In this document: positions 53,871 to 62,363 of the stretch, one piece after another | Layout of the letters: every line of letters starts with the position of its first letter | Position numbering within the stretch: position 1 is the stretch's first letter | From: Fervidicoccaceae archaeon | Lineage (GTDB): Archaea; Thermoproteota; Thermoprotei_A; Sulfolobales; Fervidicoccaceae | Length of the DNA stretch: 64,000 nt | Reading direction: 5' to 3' | Assembly (NCBI GenBank): GCA_038734945.1 | Contig: JAVYOA010000009.1 | Coordinates: forward strand, 310,001-374,000 | Translations under genes and position numbers: made by a program | The notes under the pieces: model-generated | The model's database searches: none | Told to the model about the DNA's origin: nothing | Seen by the model: only the letters and a program-made list of their open reading frames with translations

Positions 53871-54767
53871 ATGGAATGTGAGCCATCGATTATAGTACAC
53901 GGTGGGGCAGGAAGATGGAGTCTAATCTCTTCTGATAGATTGGAAAAAGCAAGAAGGGTGCTATTCGAGTCTGCCCAATATGGTTTCAATAGATTGAGCA
54001 TGGGATCTTCTGCAGTTGAAGCTGTAGTGGAGGCTATTTCGTACCTAGAAGATTCGGGAGAATTCAATGCTGGAAGGGGATCAGTTTTCAATGCTGATGG
54101 CTACATTGAGATGGATGCCGGAGTAATGGACGGAAAAAAGTTCGACGCAGGTGCAGTTGCAGCTCTGAGGGGAATAGCTAATCCAATAAGAGTGGCTCTC
54201 TTGGTCATGAAAAAAACTCCTCACGTTATCCTCTCTGGTGAAGGGGCTAGAAAATTTGCACTCGAAAATGGATTTAAAGAGGAGAGCGATCTTCTCAAAC
54301 GAGCTATTATATCAAATGTTTCAATGGAGAGGGCAAAATGGCGAAGCGACACTGTTGGAGCAGTCGCGATAGATTCCAATTGTGGAACTGCTGCTGGAGC
54401 TAGCACTGGAGGCATATCTGGAAAGCTACCTGGTAGGATAGGAGACACTCCAATACCTGGAGCAGGATTCTTCGCTAATCACTTTGCTGCAGCAGCTTCG
54501 ACCGGAATCGGAGAACTTATAACTCTTCTTGGCATTTCCAGAGCAGTTGTCGAGGAGGCCACTTTGCTTGGGTCAATTAACATTTCTGGAAGGACGCTCC
54601 TGCAATACGTCAACAGCAGATTCAAGAGTGAAACATTTGGCTTGATAGGATTAGATATCCTGGGAAACTATTTAGCAATATACAACACGGAATCCATGCC
54701 ATTTGCTCTGTTTAAAAAATCAATGAAAGAGCCTATTATTGGAGGATTCCCACGTTCTTCAATTTAG
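53871..54767 (+). CDS. Ntn-type asparaginase / isoaspartyl peptidase
   Basis: A 298-residue precursor of the asparaginase-2 family, which self-cleaves to expose an N-terminal Thr. IIVHGGAGRW starts the fold; the cleavage site is before the Thr in RSDTVGAVAID; GASTGGISGKLPGRIGDTPIPGAG is the substrate loop. It likely hydrolyses isoaspartyl peptides or asparagine. ATG 53871 lies behind GGTGAGG; ATG 53859 is an alternative. Its end overlaps the convergent YhbY-like gene by 32 nt. Confidence 0.93.
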   Translation: MECEPSIIVHGGAGRWSLISSDRLEKARRVLFESAQYGFNRLSMGSSAVEAVVEAISYLEDSGEFNAGRGSVFNADGYIEMDAGVMDGKKFDAGAVAALRGIANPIRVALLVMKKTPHVILSGEGARKFALENGFKEESDLLKRAIISNVSMERAKWRSDTVGAVAIDSNCGTAAGASTGGISGKLPGRIGDTPIPGAGFFANHFAAAASTGIGELITLLGISRAVVEEATLLGSINISGRTLLQYVNSRFKSETFGLIGLDILGNYLAIYNTESMPFALFKKSMKEPIIGGFPRSSI

Positions 54768-54993
54768 CGGATCTGAGAACAAATGTATGACCTCTTATCT
54801 CAACTAGCTCTGCTCCACAGAGCGAAGCAATTTGTTCTGCAATTTCCCTTCTGTTTTTTCCCTGTTCTAGCAGATTTCTATTTATCCTAACTTTAATTTC
54901 TTTCTCAATTTCCAACCTTCTCTTTATCTCATTGATTATGCCTTCCGTTATTCCACCTTTTCCTACTCTTACTTCATTTTTTCCCATATTCAT
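54736..54993 (-). CDS. CRM-domain RNA-binding protein (YhbY-like)
   Basis: An 86-residue protein: VRVGKGGITEGIINEIKRRL and VRINRNLLEQGKNRREIAEQ, the CRM fold that binds rRNA precursors. Usual archaeal form next to RNase P subunit 4. ATG 54993 overlaps the upstream stop in an ATGA; longer frames to 55035 are unlikely. Confidence 0.85.
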   Translation of the reverse strand: MNMGKNEVRVGKGGITEGIINEIKRRLEIEKEIKVRINRNLLEQGKNRREIAEQIASLCGAELVEIRGHTFVLRSAKLKNVGILQ

Positions 54994-55289
54994 TCCCTCA
55001 ACATCTTTTTTCTGTACCAGCCGCAGACTAAGCATTTTATACCTAAATAAGCTATCTTTCCCTTGGAATGTATTCTATATCTGCCCGTTCTGCCTGGAAT
55101 TAATATCGAGCCGCATTTTCGACATATGAAGATTGATCTGCTTCTGTCAAATCTTACATTAAGCTTCCGTGAAAGCATCAAAACATTCATTCCAAGCGTC
55201 CTTTCATCGATATCTTTGTTCTTCAGGGCAATAATTATTGATTTGTCAAAGGCCCTATAAACTTCAGCTTTTCTTCTCTCATTTCTCAA
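54990..55289 (-). CDS. rnp4: RNase P protein component 4 (Rpp21/Rpr2)
   Basis: A 99-residue zinc-ribbon protein of RNase P, which trims 5' ends of tRNAs. Cys pairs CRKCGS and CLVCGW bind zinc; HSKG and basic residues lie between. N-terminal helices contact Rpp29. It overlaps ftsY by four nt and YhbY by four nt. Confidence 0.9.
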   Translation of the reverse strand: MRNERRKAEVYRAFDKSIIIALKNKDIDERTLGMNVLMLSRKLNVRFDRSRSIFICRKCGSILIPGRTGRYRIHSKGKIAYLGIKCLVCGWYRKKMLRE

Positions 55290-56227
55290 CTACCATCGCC
55301 GCCAAGCAATGTTGAAATCAACCATTCTCTGCTGAAAGGCCTCAGATCCTCATATTTTTGACCTGTACCTACATAGAATATTGGCTTGCCAGTCTCCATG
55401 GCTATACTCAGGGCACTACCCCCTTTAGTGTCAGCATCTGCCTTTGTAAGTATAAATCCATCGACACCAATCTCTCTATCATAAGTAATAGACTGCTCAA
55501 CGGCATCGTTTCCTGTCAGCGAATCCACAACCAGCAATTTGAGATCCGGGTTAACTACTCTCACTACTTTTTTCAATTCCTCGATTAAGTCTCTGTCTAT
55601 ATGCATTCTACCCGCTGTATCCAAGAGGATCAGGCAAAGATTCCTCTTTTTAGCATAAACTATTGAATCAAATCCAACTGATGCTGAATCGCTACCATAT
55701 TTAGCTTTGATTATTGGAACTCCCAACCTATTTGCGTGAGTCTCAAGTTGCTCCTGCGATCCGGCCCTAAATGTATCTCCAGCAACTATGAGCGGAGTCA
55801 TTCCCCTCTTTTTGACCATATATGCTATTTTTGCTATGCTTGTAGTCTTTCCAACACCATTGACTCCCATGAAGACAACAACGAAAGGTTCCTTCCTTTC
55901 TTCGCATTTTTGAAATGCTGCGTTAACAAGGTCGAAGTTTGATTCTCTTACTTCTTCCATGATGATATTTTTAAGGGAATCCCTCACAATTTTCCCAAAA
56001 TCTTCCCCCTTTTTAACTCTCTTTCCAAGAAGTTGAGATCTCAATCTTTCAACTATTTTTTCTGCTGTCTGGTATGCCACATCATTTTGAACAAGTTCAA
56101 TTAAAAGAGAATCAAGAGGCTCTTCTAGATCTTTCTCGGTAATTTCTCTAGTTCCAACTCTGGTAGATACATTCTCTATAAACTTCGAAAAGGTATTCTT
56201 GAGCGCATTGAACATTCTTAGCTTCAC
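55286..56227 (-). CDS. ftsY: Signal recognition particle receptor FtsY
   Basis: A 313-residue SRP-GTPase. N-terminal helical N domain, then G domain: GVNGVGKTTSIAKIA (G1), IVAGDTFRAGSQEQLE (I box), LLDTAGRMHID (G3), LTKADADTKGG (G4), and FYVGTGQKYEDLRPF (closing loop). It docks SRP-bound ribosomes to the membrane. No long acidic A domain, usual for archaea. Confidence 0.95.
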   Translation of the reverse strand: MKLRMFNALKNTFSKFIENVSTRVGTREITEKDLEEPLDSLLIELVQNDVAYQTAEKIVERLRSQLLGKRVKKGEDFGKIVRDSLKNIIMEEVRESNFDLVNAAFQKCEERKEPFVVVFMGVNGVGKTTSIAKIAYMVKKRGMTPLIVAGDTFRAGSQEQLETHANRLGVPIIKAKYGSDSASVGFDSIVYAKKRNLCLILLDTAGRMHIDRDLIEELKKVVRVVNPDLKLLVVDSLTGNDAVEQSITYDREIGVDGFILTKADADTKGGSALSIAMETGKPIFYVGTGQKYEDLRPFSREWLISTLLGGDGS

Positions 56228-56235
56228 ACAGTCTC

Positions 56236-56667
56236 CTACTTCTGTGAGGCGAGTGAATATACAAGAGCCTGCAAACGCTGATACTCCTTTGTTCTGTATT
56301 CCAGCTCTTTTGCTACTCTCTCTATTTCACTCTTCAAAGTCTGTTCCCTATCTTCGAGCAGTTTAACAGCATCTCCAAAAGAATCCTCAACATATATTCC
56401 TAGTCCCAGATGAACTATTGCTGCAGGTGCTACTTCTCCTCTGAACCTAACTAGCGAGTTTCCATGCTTATCAATGGATATCAGCATTTCCCCCTGCGTT
56501 CCAGACTGCAATTTCTTTATCCCCTCAATGGCAGTTCTTGTTTCTATAAGCCTCTCGTTTAGATCCTCAATTATCTCTCTCAGCCCTGCTATGTATTTTT
56601 CTAGCCTATCTATTGTTTGCAGTAGTGCACTTGCATCAATCTGCACTTTTTCGCTCAAGCGCTCCAC
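56236..56667 (-). CDS. pfdA: Prefoldin alpha subunit
   Basis: A 143-residue chaperone subunit. Two coiled coils (residues about 10-50 and 95-140) are joined by a beta hairpin region GTQGEMLISIDKHGNSLVRF and VHLGLGIYVEDSF. It binds unfolded proteins with beta subunits. It overlaps the LX gene by 13 nt. Confidence 0.9.
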   Translation of the reverse strand: MERLSEKVQIDASALLQTIDRLEKYIAGLREIIEDLNERLIETRTAIEGIKKLQSGTQGEMLISIDKHGNSLVRFRGEVAPAAIVHLGLGIYVEDSFGDAVKLLEDREQTLKSEIERVAKELEYRTKEYQRLQALVYSLASQK

Positions 56668-56903
56668 CCTTTCAGCTCGAGAAGCTCTAAAGTATTCTTG
56701 CTCATTGGTTCCTCAGTTTCCTTTATTTCTTCAATCTTTATGTGATATCTCTTCAGTTTATGCTTGCTCCCAAGGATAGAATACACTTTTTCCTTTACAT
56801 CTTTTTCCGAAATTCCTGTAACTTCCAACATGAAAGGTTGCTCTTTCGGGAAATGGTCATGTGATAACAGCATTTTTCCCTTTACAATGAAGATTTTGGG
56901 CAT
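56655..56903 (-). CDS. rplX: Ribosomal protein LX (L18a/L20e)
   Basis: An 82-residue large-subunit protein. MPKIFIVKGKMLLSHDHFPK is the family's N-terminus, then GISEKDVKEKVYSILGSKHK and HIKIEEI. ATG 56903 chosen; a longer frame reaches 56942 without support. It is the first gene of the LX-prefoldin-FtsY-Rpp21-YhbY operon. Confidence 0.9.
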   Translation of the reverse strand: MPKIFIVKGKMLLSHDHFPKEQPFMLEVTGISEKDVKEKVYSILGSKHKLKRYHIKIEEIKETEEPMSKNTLELLELKGWSA

Positions 56904-57057
56904 CTGTGCTTTTCCTCCTCTAGCTATTACCTTTCTGCGCAAATTTTCATATTGAAGATAAGGTTATTAAACCTGTCTGAGTCTGGTCAAACTTTCTGCT
57001 AAACAGCAAATTCGCTATTTTGTTCAGTATTTTGCTAAGAGGAGCAATCACAGATAG

Positions 57058-57277
57058 CTTCATGTGAACTCCTTCCTATAGCGAGAATATTCCAGCACTT
57101 GAGCTATATTAATTCATGCTTTTAAATCCTGCTGTGTTCCTTTCTGAAGCATGGCAAATACATTACATAGATGCTGCTATGCGCGAAAGCATCATAATAC
57201 ATTTGAATATAGCAGATTTAAAATCAACACAATTTGTCTCCTTTCTAAGCATGGGTCTCCTTGCGAGATTAGATAAA
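57058..57277 (-). pseudogene. TnpB (IS605 OrfB) 3'-end remnant, copy B
   Basis: Read on the minus strand this aligns along its length, with small gaps, to 15596-15821. A 32-nt core is identical (57137-57168), and both copies start near TTATCTAATCT and end GTTCACATGAAG. The TnpB-like peptide is broken here: relative to copy A one G is lost after CAGG, and a TGA interrupts the KA-INIAQVLE part. The right-end palindrome is lost. Its left edge contains the last codons and TAA of infB. The remaining part of this 326-nt gap, 56943-57057, shows nothing I recognise. Confidence 0.6.
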
Positions 57278-59068
57278 TGCATATAATGGATCAGTCTTTC
57301 TCTTTATCTTAATAATTTCGTTGAGTATCTGGAGAGAGTCTTCGCTAATATAGCTCTTTAGCTCTGTCAGCAGCATTCTAGCATGCTGGTCTGGAACATC
57401 AGTATACATGATATCACCCTCGTTGATGTGCCTACCAACTACGACATTCCCCTTTATTGAAAGGGCAATCTGCATTCCAACCCTTGCTTCCTTTATAGAT
57501 TGCCCTCTATCCTGTAATTGATTGACAACACCAACCTTCTTTCCATCCTCAGTCATTAATGGTGCTCCGGGCCTGAGAATTCCACCCAACACTTCTATTC
57601 CAACTATTGCTGGATCACTTCTTCTGAAAATGAAACCTGGAAGGATTCTAACCTTAGCTGGCCATACAAGGGATTCAAGCTTTCTTTCTACTTCTTTTCT
57701 TTTTAGCTCATTCCTCCAGTTAAAGTAATCTTCCAACAGTCTGTAAATTACATTATTAAGCATGATATGAATTCCAGCCCTTTCTGCTTCTTCTTTTGCT
57801 TCAGGGAGAACCTTCACATTGAATCCCAAGATCACTCCCAGGCTTTCATCTTCCTGTTTAGAAATTGATGCTTCCACAACATCTCTCTTCGAGATTGAGC
57901 CAACATCAGCCAATCTAACTGGTATTTTTTCTCTTCTCAGCGCCTCAACAAGTGCCTCCAAGGATCCCAATGCATCCGCCTTTGCGATTACCCCAGACCT
58001 ATCGGTTTTAACCTTGACACTTTCGATGTCCTCAATGATTTTCCTCTTTATTTCTTCGATATTCTGATCTTCTCCTACGACCAGTATGGGGCTTCCAGCA
58101 AGCGACTTCTCCAAATCCGGAGCAACTATTTTGACTCCGCTCGAAGCATATACTTCATCCACATTCATGAACTTGTCCTCCGGAGATCTGATTTCCTGGA
58201 GAGGTTTGGGCATCAAAATTGCTCTAACCTTTGTTACAATTACTCCATCCACTCCTCCAAGAACTACAGTATCTCCCCTCCTAAGAACCCCATCATAAAT
58301 TATGCAGTCAACTGTATGTCCCAGCCCACTTACTTCCTTGACTTCCAGAACTACCCCCTTTGCTGGACCAGCAGCAAAAGTTAATCTATCCTTCAGGTAT
58401 TGCTGAGCAAGTCCAGCTAGAACAGCTAAAAGTTCAGCTATCCCCTCTCCTGTTCTTGCCGAGACTGGAACTATGCTTACCGTTCTAGTAAAGTCCCTTA
58501 TTCTGTCGAATCTATCGCTGTTAAAGCCATATTTTCCCAGTTCACCCATCAAATAATATATTTTCTCATCGAGGGCATCTCTAACATGCTGTGATTGTTT
58601 TTGATAAGAGAAGATAAAGGGCTCATTAGGGTAGCTCTTCCACCCCGATATCTTGTCTATCTTGTTGGCAGCAACTAAAAAGGGGACCCTTCTCGATTTT
58701 ATGAGCTGCAGAGATTCGATTGTCTGCTCTTTAAACCCTTCAATAATGTCAACTACAAGTATCGCAAAATCAGCGATCTCTCCACCCCTCCTTCTCATAT
58801 TCATGAAGAGCTCATGTCCTGGAGTATCGATAAAGAGAAGACCAGGAATTTTGAGCTTAACTGGAAACATCTTCTTCAGCGGAGAAGCTATTTCCTCTAT
58901 TACTCTCGATGGAACAATGCTTGCACCTACATGCTGAGTAATTTCGCCCGGCTCTCTCTTGGCTACACTCGTCCCCCTTATCTTGTCGAGAAGAGTAGTT
59001 TTTCCATGATCAACATGTCCCATGACGACTACAATTGGCTGTCTCAGCGGCTTTTCAGCCTTCTCCAT
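57269..59068 (-). CDS. infB: Translation initiation factor aIF5B (IF2-like)
   Basis: A 599-residue GTPase joining ribosomal subunits at start codons. G1 VVMGHVDHGKTTLLDKI, switch ITQHVGASIVP, G3 IDTPGHELF, G4 AANKIDKISG, then beta barrels and the C-terminal tRNA-binding domain (IKRKTDPLYAFI). Start ATG 59068; a longer frame reaches 59089. Divergent from S6e with 133 nt between. Its final codons coincide with the edge of the TnpB remnant. Confidence 0.95.
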   Translation of the reverse strand: MEKAEKPLRQPIVVVMGHVDHGKTTLLDKIRGTSVAKREPGEITQHVGASIVPSRVIEEIASPLKKMFPVKLKIPGLLFIDTPGHELFMNMRRRGGEIADFAILVVDIIEGFKEQTIESLQLIKSRRVPFLVAANKIDKISGWKSYPNEPFIFSYQKQSQHVRDALDEKIYYLMGELGKYGFNSDRFDRIRDFTRTVSIVPVSARTGEGIAELLAVLAGLAQQYLKDRLTFAAGPAKGVVLEVKEVSGLGHTVDCIIYDGVLRRGDTVVLGGVDGVIVTKVRAILMPKPLQEIRSPEDKFMNVDEVYASSGVKIVAPDLEKSLAGSPILVVGEDQNIEEIKRKIIEDIESVKVKTDRSGVIAKADALGSLEALVEALRREKIPVRLADVGSISKRDVVEASISKQEDESLGVILGFNVKVLPEAKEEAERAGIHIMLNNVIYRLLEDYFNWRNELKRKEVERKLESLVWPAKVRILPGFIFRRSDPAIVGIEVLGGILRPGAPLMTEDGKKVGVVNQLQDRGQSIKEARVGMQIALSIKGNVVVGRHINEGDIMYTDVPDQHARMLLTELKSYISEDSLQILNEIIKIKRKTDPLYAFI

Positions 59069-59115
59069 GATAATCTCCAAGAAAAGCATCTGTGAATAGC
59101 CTTAAAAACAATATC

Positions 59116-59123
59116 TTTTATAA
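59116..59123 (+). promoter_or_regulatory. Probable TATA box of the S6e operon
   Basis: TTTTATAA at 59116-59123 would direct initiation near 59145, giving a leader of about 57 nt before the ATG at 59202. GAGAGGGAG at 59185-59193 is the ribosome site. Confidence 0.45.
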
Positions 59124-59150
59124 CCATTCAAAGATAAACAGATTTGAATA

Positions 59151-59183
59151 TCCGGGAATGAACCGCACCGCGGGAATTCTGGA
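59151..59183 (+). promoter_or_regulatory. 5' leader hairpin of the S6e operon
   Basis: TCCGG(G)AAT at 59151-59159 pairs with ATTCTGGA at 59176-59183 (one bulge and one G-U pair), with an inner stem CCGC/GCGG. The internal loop faces GAA against GA, a possible tandem sheared G-A motif. It ends just before the ribosome site, so it could control translation, for instance through a ribosomal protein. Seen only as pairing; not tested. Confidence 0.35.
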
Positions 59184-59201
59184 TGAGAGGGAGAATATTC
59201 C

Positions 59202-59858
59202 ATGCCAGAGTTCAAGCTAATAGTTTCGGATAGATTTCAATCAACACAAAAGATAAAGGTAAAAGTAATAGGGGATGAAAAAATTCCCCTAAGCAAGGAG
59301 CAAAAGGAAGGTAGAAGGCTCCCCACCTGCGAGATATCAAAAGCGCTGGCTGAAAAACTAAACATCGAAGATGGCGTATTGGCTTTGAGATTAGTGAAGG
59401 AAGGAAGCAAAGAGGTGAAAATGCACCTGAAGCCAGTAATAAAAGAGGGTATCGAGGAAAACACAGTGAAAGTACCTCAGGACTTACTGGCTGAAAAAGT
59501 TGGAGAGCTAGAAGCAGAGGGAGAAGCATTCAGATCTAGAGCATTTCAGCTCACTCTAGATGAGCTAACTAGCAGAAGGCTAGTGGGAATGAAAATAGGA
59601 GACGAGATAGATGCTACGATAATTGGATTGAATGGAAAACTAGTTATTAGAGGAGGAAGTGACAACAGCGGCTTTCCTATGAGGGCCGATGTCCCGGGAA
59701 CTGTGAAGAAAAAACTTCTTCTGTCAGGGCCGCCAGGATACCATCCAAGGAACAGAGGAGAGAGAAGAAGAAAGATAGTGAGAGGAAACACTATTGATGA
59801 CAGCATAGTACAGATAAATGTTGTGCTAGTGAGAGAAAAGGAGGCAAAGGAAAGATAG
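59202..59858 (+). CDS. rps6e: Ribosomal protein eS6
   Basis: A 218-residue small-subunit protein. The S6e core is in the second half: RLVGMKIGDEIDATIIGLNG, SDNSGFPMRADVPG, LLSGPPGYHPRNRGERRRKIVRG. The first 120 residues are the long N-terminal region seen in crenarchaeal S6e, beginning MPEFKLIVSD. First gene of a six-gene operon. Confidence 0.94.
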   Translation: MPEFKLIVSDRFQSTQKIKVKVIGDEKIPLSKEQKEGRRLPTCEISKALAEKLNIEDGVLALRLVKEGSKEVKMHLKPVIKEGIEENTVKVPQDLLAEKVGELEAEGEAFRSRAFQLTLDELTSRRLVGMKIGDEIDATIIGLNGKLVIRGGSDNSGFPMRADVPGTVKKKLLLSGPPGYHPRNRGERRRKIVRGNTIDDSIVQINVVLVREKEAKER

Positions 59859-59878
59859 CCTCCGGAAAGTGATAGCAA

Positions 59879-61117
59879 ATGAGCTATGCAGAAAAAAAGC
59901 AACCAGAGGTGAACATTGGAACAGCTGGGCATGTAGATCATGGAAAAACTACCCTAGTATCAGCTCTAACTGGAATATGGACCTCTAGGCACAGTGAAGA
60001 ACTGAAGAGAGGGATGACCATAAAGCTAGGATATGCTGATGGAGCAGTATACAAATGCAGCAACATCCCCTTTCCGGAAGCCTATCAACCTTTCCCTGAG
60101 TGTCCAGAAGGAAGTACTCCTGAGCTTCTTAGAAGAGTTTCATATGTTGATGCGCCTGGTCACGAAATTCTCATGGCCACCATGCTAACAGGAGCTGCTA
60201 TAATGGATGGAGTTCTTCTAGTTATAGCTGCCAACGAGAGGGTTCCACAACCTCAGACAGCAGAGCACTTTGCCGCTCTTGGCGTTATAGGTCAAAAGAA
60301 CATAATAATCGTTCAAAATAAGGTCGATGTTGTGCCTCCAGAAAAGGCGAAGGAAAACTACAGAGAGATAAAGAAAATGATAGAAGGGACATGGGCCGAA
60401 AGGGCCCCCATTATACCAGTTTCCGCGTTGAAGAAGGGAAACATCGATGTTCTAATGGCAGCAATACAGAAATATATTCCAACGCCTCAGAGGGACCTAT
60501 CAAAACCTCCCCTGATGCATGTTGTTAGAAGTTTCGATGCCAACAGGCCGGGAACTCCCCCAGAAAAAATGGTTGGAGGTATAGTTGGTGGAACACTTCT
60601 ACAAGGAAAACTGAGCGTTGGTGACGAAATAGTCATACTTCCTGGAATAAAAGTCAAAAAAGCTGGAGGAAAAGAGGATTATGAGCCAATGATAACCAAG
60701 GTTGTTAGCCTCAGGTTCGGAGAGACGAGCGTTGATACTGCTCTCCCAGGAGGATTGCTAGCTATTGGAACACAACTTGATCCATCTCTCACTAAAGGAG
60801 ATTCTCTTGTTGGGAGCGTAGTAACTAAGGCTGGAATTGAGCTTCCTGTAGTCAGCGAAGTTGAGGTAGAGTATCATCTCTTCGAGAGGGTTGTTGGTCT
60901 AAGAGAAATGACCACTGTTAAGCCAATTCAAATAAGAGAGCCACTTATGCTCACAGTTGGAACATCTGTCACTCTGGGAAGCGTTAGTAGAGTTTCCTCT
61001 TCAACATTTACAATTTCCCTCAGGAAGCCCATTGTGGCTCTTCCAAACAGCAGGGTAGCTTTCAGTAGACAAGTACTTGGAAGATGGAGGCTCATAGGAT
61101 GGGGAACGATAAAATAA
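59879..61117 (+). CDS. eif2g: Translation initiation factor aIF2 gamma subunit
   Basis: A 412-residue GTPase that brings initiator tRNA to the ribosome with alpha and beta. G1 GTAGHVDHGKTTLVSALTG, G3 DAPGHE, G4 VQNKVDVV, then two barrels with FERVVGLREMTTVKPI near the end. A zinc-knuckle region is reduced to CSN...CPEG Cys residues. It is followed by an overlapping PIN gene. Confidence 0.95.
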   Translation: MSYAEKKQPEVNIGTAGHVDHGKTTLVSALTGIWTSRHSEELKRGMTIKLGYADGAVYKCSNIPFPEAYQPFPECPEGSTPELLRRVSYVDAPGHEILMATMLTGAAIMDGVLLVIAANERVPQPQTAEHFAALGVIGQKNIIIVQNKVDVVPPEKAKENYREIKKMIEGTWAERAPIIPVSALKKGNIDVLMAAIQKYIPTPQRDLSKPPLMHVVRSFDANRPGTPPEKMVGGIVGGTLLQGKLSVGDEIVILPGIKVKKAGGKEDYEPMITKVVSLRFGETSVDTALPGGLLAIGTQLDPSLTKGDSLVGSVVTKAGIELPVVSEVEVEYHLFERVVGLREMTTVKPIQIREPLMLTVGTSVTLGSVSRVSSSTFTISLRKPIVALPNSRVAFSRQVLGRWRLIGWGTIK

Positions 61118-61530
61118 ACACCAAACTGTTTGTTATTCTCGACTCAAACGCCCTTTTACAGATTTATAGGGGAGTTTCTATTTTCGATCAAATCGAGGAA
61201 ACCCTTGACATATCGCCTGTATATATTTGTCCTGATGCTGTATTGAATGAACTGAAGAAAATATCGGAGAAAGAAGGAGAAATATCTAGAGCAGCAAAAT
61301 TGGCAATCGAGTACGCAAATAACGCATGCGTTCCCTATATAACAGGAGAAAAGAGCGGAGACAGGGCAATTCTCAAAGCTTCGATAGAGCTTTCATCAGA
61401 AGGAAAAACAGTAATTGTATCTACAAGCGACAGAAAGCTTCGCAGTAAGTTGCGTTCAATGGGAATAAAAACAGCTTATTACAGAGAAACTCAACATCGC
61501 TTTGAGGTGGAAGCAAGGGATGTCCTATAG
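61099..61530 (+). CDS. PIN-domain nuclease (Fcf1/FAF1-like)
   Basis: A 143-residue PIN protein, probably an endoribonuclease in rRNA maturation. Catalytic acids appear as FVILDSNALLQ, a Glu in VLNELKKIS, SGDRAILKA and STSDRKLRSKL. In archaea this gene sits between aIF2gamma and Rpo7. ATG 61099 follows GGAGG at 61087-61091, overlapping aIF2gamma; ATG 61084 is an alternative. Confidence 0.88.
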   Translation: MGNDKINTKLFVILDSNALLQIYRGVSIFDQIEETLDISPVYICPDAVLNELKKISEKEGEISRAAKLAIEYANNACVPYITGEKSGDRAILKASIELSSEGKTVIVSTSDRKLRSKLRSMGIKTAYYRETQHRFEVEARDVL

Positions 61531-61612
61531 GGAGAGGAAGAATTTTAAGTCTTCCTTTGAAACATGGCATTTGGGCTCATTATGGGAGGAAGAAAAGTAC
61601 AGGTGATGCGCA

Positions 61613-62152
61613 TTGTTCATGGTTTCTAGGATAAAGGAAATAATAAGATTACCTCCGGAGCGACTGAATGAGAACTTGGATGAAGTTGCGAGGAACATCT
61701 TGAACTCACAATATTCCGGCACCTATGATGAGCGTCTCGGAATCATTATAGGGGTCTATGATGTTTCTGCTGAACCAATCGGCAAAATTCTTCACGGTGA
61801 TGGAGGTTCTTATCATTGGGTTGAGGCAAGCGTCCTTTCCATAAAACCTCAAATGAATGAAGTGGTTCTGGGAACAGTTTACTCTGTAAGAGACTTTGGA
61901 ATATTCGTATCTATAGGTCCAATAGATGGATTCATACATAAATCACAGCTATCCGATGAATTCGTTGAATATGACTCAAGTAGACAAGCATTCATATTGA
62001 AGCAGAGCAACAGAATAATTGAGAAAGGAGACATAGTAAGAGCTAGGGTAGTAGCGTTTGGCTACAATTTGGAGAGGAAGGAGCTCAGGCTACAATTAAC
62101 AATGAGACAGCCATACCTAGGAAAAATATCCATTAGAAGAAGGAGTGATTGA
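61613..62152 (+). CDS. rpo7: RNA polymerase subunit Rpo7 (RpoE')
   Basis: A 179-residue stalk subunit. N-terminal tip-associated domain with IIRLPPERL and HGDGGSYHWVE, C-terminal S1 domain with GTVYSVRDFGIFVSIGPIDGFIHKSQL. TTG 61613, five nt after GGTGAT, gives the N-terminal length of other Rpo7 proteins; ATG 61619 is the alternative. Confidence 0.93.
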   Translation: MFMVSRIKEIIRLPPERLNENLDEVARNILNSQYSGTYDERLGIIIGVYDVSAEPIGKILHGDGGSYHWVEASVLSIKPQMNEVVLGTVYSVRDFGIFVSIGPIDGFIHKSQLSDEFVEYDSSRQAFILKQSNRIIEKGDIVRARVVAFGYNLERKELRLQLTMRQPYLGKISIRRRSD

Positions 62153-62153
62153 A

Positions 62154-62363
62154 ATGCCGAACAGATCAAAGGCAGTTTATAAAGCATGCGTGAGATGCAA
62201 GTTGCTTGTAGATCCGAAAGTTGAGGTATGTCCCAATTGCGGTTCTAAAGAGTTCAGTAATGACTGGGAGGGAATGATTATAGTAATAGATCCGGAAAAA
62301 AGCGCCGTTGCTCATATAATTGGAACCAGAGTGCCAGGAAGATATGCCATAAAAGTAAGGTGA
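62154..62363 (+). CDS. spt4: Transcription elongation factor Spt4 (RpoE'')
   Basis: A 69-residue zinc-ribbon partner of Spt5. Cys pairs CVRCK and CPNCGS bind zinc; SNDWEGMIIVIDPEKS is the signature for Spt5 contact. ATG 62154 behind GGAGTGATT, one base after the Rpo7 stop. Confidence 0.94.
   Translation: MPNRSKAVYKACVRCKLLVDPKVEVCPNCGSKEFSNDWEGMIIVIDPEKSAVAHIIGTRVPGRYAIKVR

Noticed and set aside
57180-57200. C box-like ATGATGC on the minus strand in the infB downstream gap
   Set aside because: The box is imperfect and no D box follows; the stretch is better explained as part of the TnpB remnant.
59546-59941. 131-residue minus-strand frame opposite S6e
   Set aside because: Antisense shadow of S6e and the start of aIF2gamma; no ribosome site or family.
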